Both the position numbers and the translations under genes were made by a program. 16,867 bases of DNA from an uncultured beta proteobacterium (GTDB lineage: Bacteria > Pseudomonadota > Gammaproteobacteria > Burkholderiales > Burkholderiaceae). The stretch covers positions 1-16,867 of the forward strand of contig CAJARE010000010.1 in NCBI GenBank assembly GCA_903944255.1, in the 5' to 3' direction. Of this stretch, positions 16,244 to 16,867 are shown one piece after another (position 1 is the first letter of the stretch; each line of letters starts with the position of its first letter). Under the pieces are notes generated by a model. That model was given only the letters and a program-made list of their open reading frames with translations, was not told the DNA's origin and ran no database searches.

Positions 16244-16296
16244 ATGCCAGCGCGGGCGCCCCTCCGGACGACGAATCCCCGCGCTTGCGTTGGCAT
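16244..16296 (+). repeat. GC-rich imperfect inverted repeat between ftsZ and the peroxiredoxin gene
   Basis: The 114-base spacer after ftsZ (16213-16326) holds a strong inverted repeat. ATGCCA (16244-16249) pairs with TGGCAT (16291-16296), and GCGCGGG (16250-16256) pairs with CCCGCGC (16278-16284). That gives 13 pairs with a 6-base bulge (TTGCGT, 16285-16290) and a 21-base loop. It is much richer in GC than the flanking DNA. No T run follows it, so it is not a standard rho-independent terminator. It could be a weak terminator, a messenger-stabilising structure or one copy of a dispersed repeat. Its role is not shown by the sequence. Confidence 0.7.
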
Positions 16297-16326
16297 ACTA
16301 ACTAACAACTACTTATTGGAGATGTC

Positions 16327-16827
16327 ATGATTGCTGTTGGACAAAAACTACCTAACGCTACTTTGTATGAATTTTTTAATGAAGAGAGCGAGGGCTGCAC
16401 CTTAGGCCCTAATGCTTTTGAAGTTGATAAATTAGTTGCTGGTAAAAAGATTGTTATTTTTGCTTTGCCAGGCGCATTCACGCCAACCTGCTCTGCTAAA
16501 CATGTTCCTGGATATGTTGAGCACTACGATGCAATCAAAGCAAAAGGAGTCGATGAGATTTGGTGTATTTCTGTAAATGACCCATTTGTGATGGGTGCAT
16601 GGGGACGAGATCAAAAGGTCGGAAAAAAAATTCGCATGATGGGTGACGGCAGTGGCGAGTTCACTAAAAAAATGGGCTTGGAGTTGGATTTAATGGCCCG
16701 TGGTTTAGGTGTGCGCTCAGATCGTTATGCCATGATTGTTGAAGATGGCGTCGTGAAAAGCCTAGATCGCGAAGCTCCTGGTAAGTTTGAAGTGAGCGAT
16801 GCAGCCTCAATTTTGAAAAAACTGTAA
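16327..16827 (+). CDS. Peroxiredoxin, Prx5 type (AhpC/TSA superfamily)
   Basis: This thiol peroxidase of 166 residues, about the usual Prx5 length, reduces hydrogen peroxide and organic peroxides in the cytoplasm. The active-site motif PGAFTPTC is at 48-55, with Cys55 as the peroxidatic cysteine and Thr52 as its conserved partner. Arg130, in LGVRSDRYAMIVEDG (127-141), is the likely active-site arginine. Cys80 in the segment WCISVND is shared by many family members. The position near 151 where mammalian Prx5 has its resolving cysteine holds none, so it is probably a 1-Cys or glutathione/glutaredoxin-dependent enzyme (inference). No signal peptide is seen. The ATG has TTGGAGA just upstream (16317-16322), after the hairpin spacer. 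The gene lies between ftsZ and lpxC, an arrangement I recall from other Burkholderiales. Confidence 0.95.
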   Translation: MIAVGQKLPNATLYEFFNEESEGCTLGPNAFEVDKLVAGKKIVIFALPGAFTPTCSAKHVPGYVEHYDAIKAKGVDEIWCISVNDPFVMGAWGRDQKVGKKIRMMGDGSGEFTKKMGLELDLMARGLGVRSDRYAMIVEDGVVKSLDREAPGKFEVSDAASILKKL

Positions 16828-16856
16828 TTGATTCCCCTGAATTTAGAGATAAGACC

Positions 16857-16867
16857 ATGATGAAACA
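16857..16867 (+). CDS. lpxC: Probable LpxC (UDP-3-O-acyl-GlcNAc deacetylase), first codons only
   Basis: An ATG at 16857 begins Met-Met-Lys followed by CA, and the window ends there. LpxC, the committed zinc-dependent step of lipid A synthesis, follows ftsZ (directly or after a small gene) in many proteobacterial dcw clusters, and betaproteobacterial LpxC often begins with a Met-x-Lys-Gln-Arg sequence. The call therefore rests on context and three codons. A second ATG at 16860 is an equal start candidate. The 29-base spacer (16828-16856) has only a weak purine run (AGAGATAAGA) as a ribosome site. Confidence 0.55.

Noticed and set aside
16285..16320. Possible promoter for the peroxiredoxin gene, with TTGGCA at 16290-16295 as -35
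   Set aside because: No acceptable -10 hexamer lies 16-18 bases downstream, and TTGGCA is part of the hairpin arm. A TACAAT at 16225-16230 likewise has no matching -35.
16121..16330. A 69-codon + strand open frame running from the ftsZ end through the hairpin spacer
   Set aside because: It begins out of frame within ftsZ, has no ribosome site that I can see, and its translation of the spacer has no recognisable feature.

Overview
This window is an almost complete division and cell wall (dcw) cluster, with every gene on the + strand and very little non-coding DNA. Product lengths, an ftsZ – peroxiredoxin – lpxC ending, a moderate GC content (judged by eye) and a FtsZ C-terminal peptide ending IPAFLRKQAD all suggest a betaproteobacterium of the order Burkholderiales. 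A Polynucleobacter-like member of the Burkholderiaceae is my best guess. That placement is inference from composition and gene order, not from a database search.

Layout: 1-159 is the 3' end of rsmH (16S rRNA methyltransferase). ftsL (156-422) and ftsI (419-2188) encode a divisome scaffold protein and the septal transpeptidase. murE, murF, mraY, murD, ftsW, murG, murC and ddl (2185-12738) hold most of the steps from UDP-MurNAc to lipid II, with the septal polymerase FtsW between murD and murG. ftsQ, ftsA and ftsZ (12735-16212) encode a divisome connector, the membrane tether and the tubulin-like ring protein. A 114-base spacer with a GC-rich imperfect inverted repeat follows, then a Prx5-type peroxiredoxin gene (16327-16827) and the first codons of what is probably lpxC (16857 onward).

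How the genes work together: MurC adds L-Ala, MurD adds D-Glu, MurE adds meso-diaminopimelate, and MurF adds the D-Ala-D-Ala made by Ddl. MraY then moves the muropeptide to undecaprenyl phosphate (lipid I), and MurG adds GlcNAc (lipid II). FtsW polymerises lipid II at the septum and FtsI crosslinks it. FtsQ and FtsL link these enzymes to the FtsA/FtsZ ring. Most junctions are ATGA, GTGA or TGATG overlaps, or overlaps of 8-10 bases, as expected for a translationally coupled operon. The only gaps among the dcw genes are 13 bases (mraY-murD), 9 bases (ftsQ-ftsA) and 49 bases (ftsA-ftsZ).

I see no mobile element, CRISPR array, tRNA, rRNA or gene of unknown family. All full genes look intact, with their key motifs. 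I do not see a previously undescribed system here. The points worth a second look are modest: the hairpin after ftsZ, the peroxiredoxin between ftsZ and lpxC, a charged insertion in MurD, a substitution in the MurG HEQN motif, and the N-terminal extension of FtsW.
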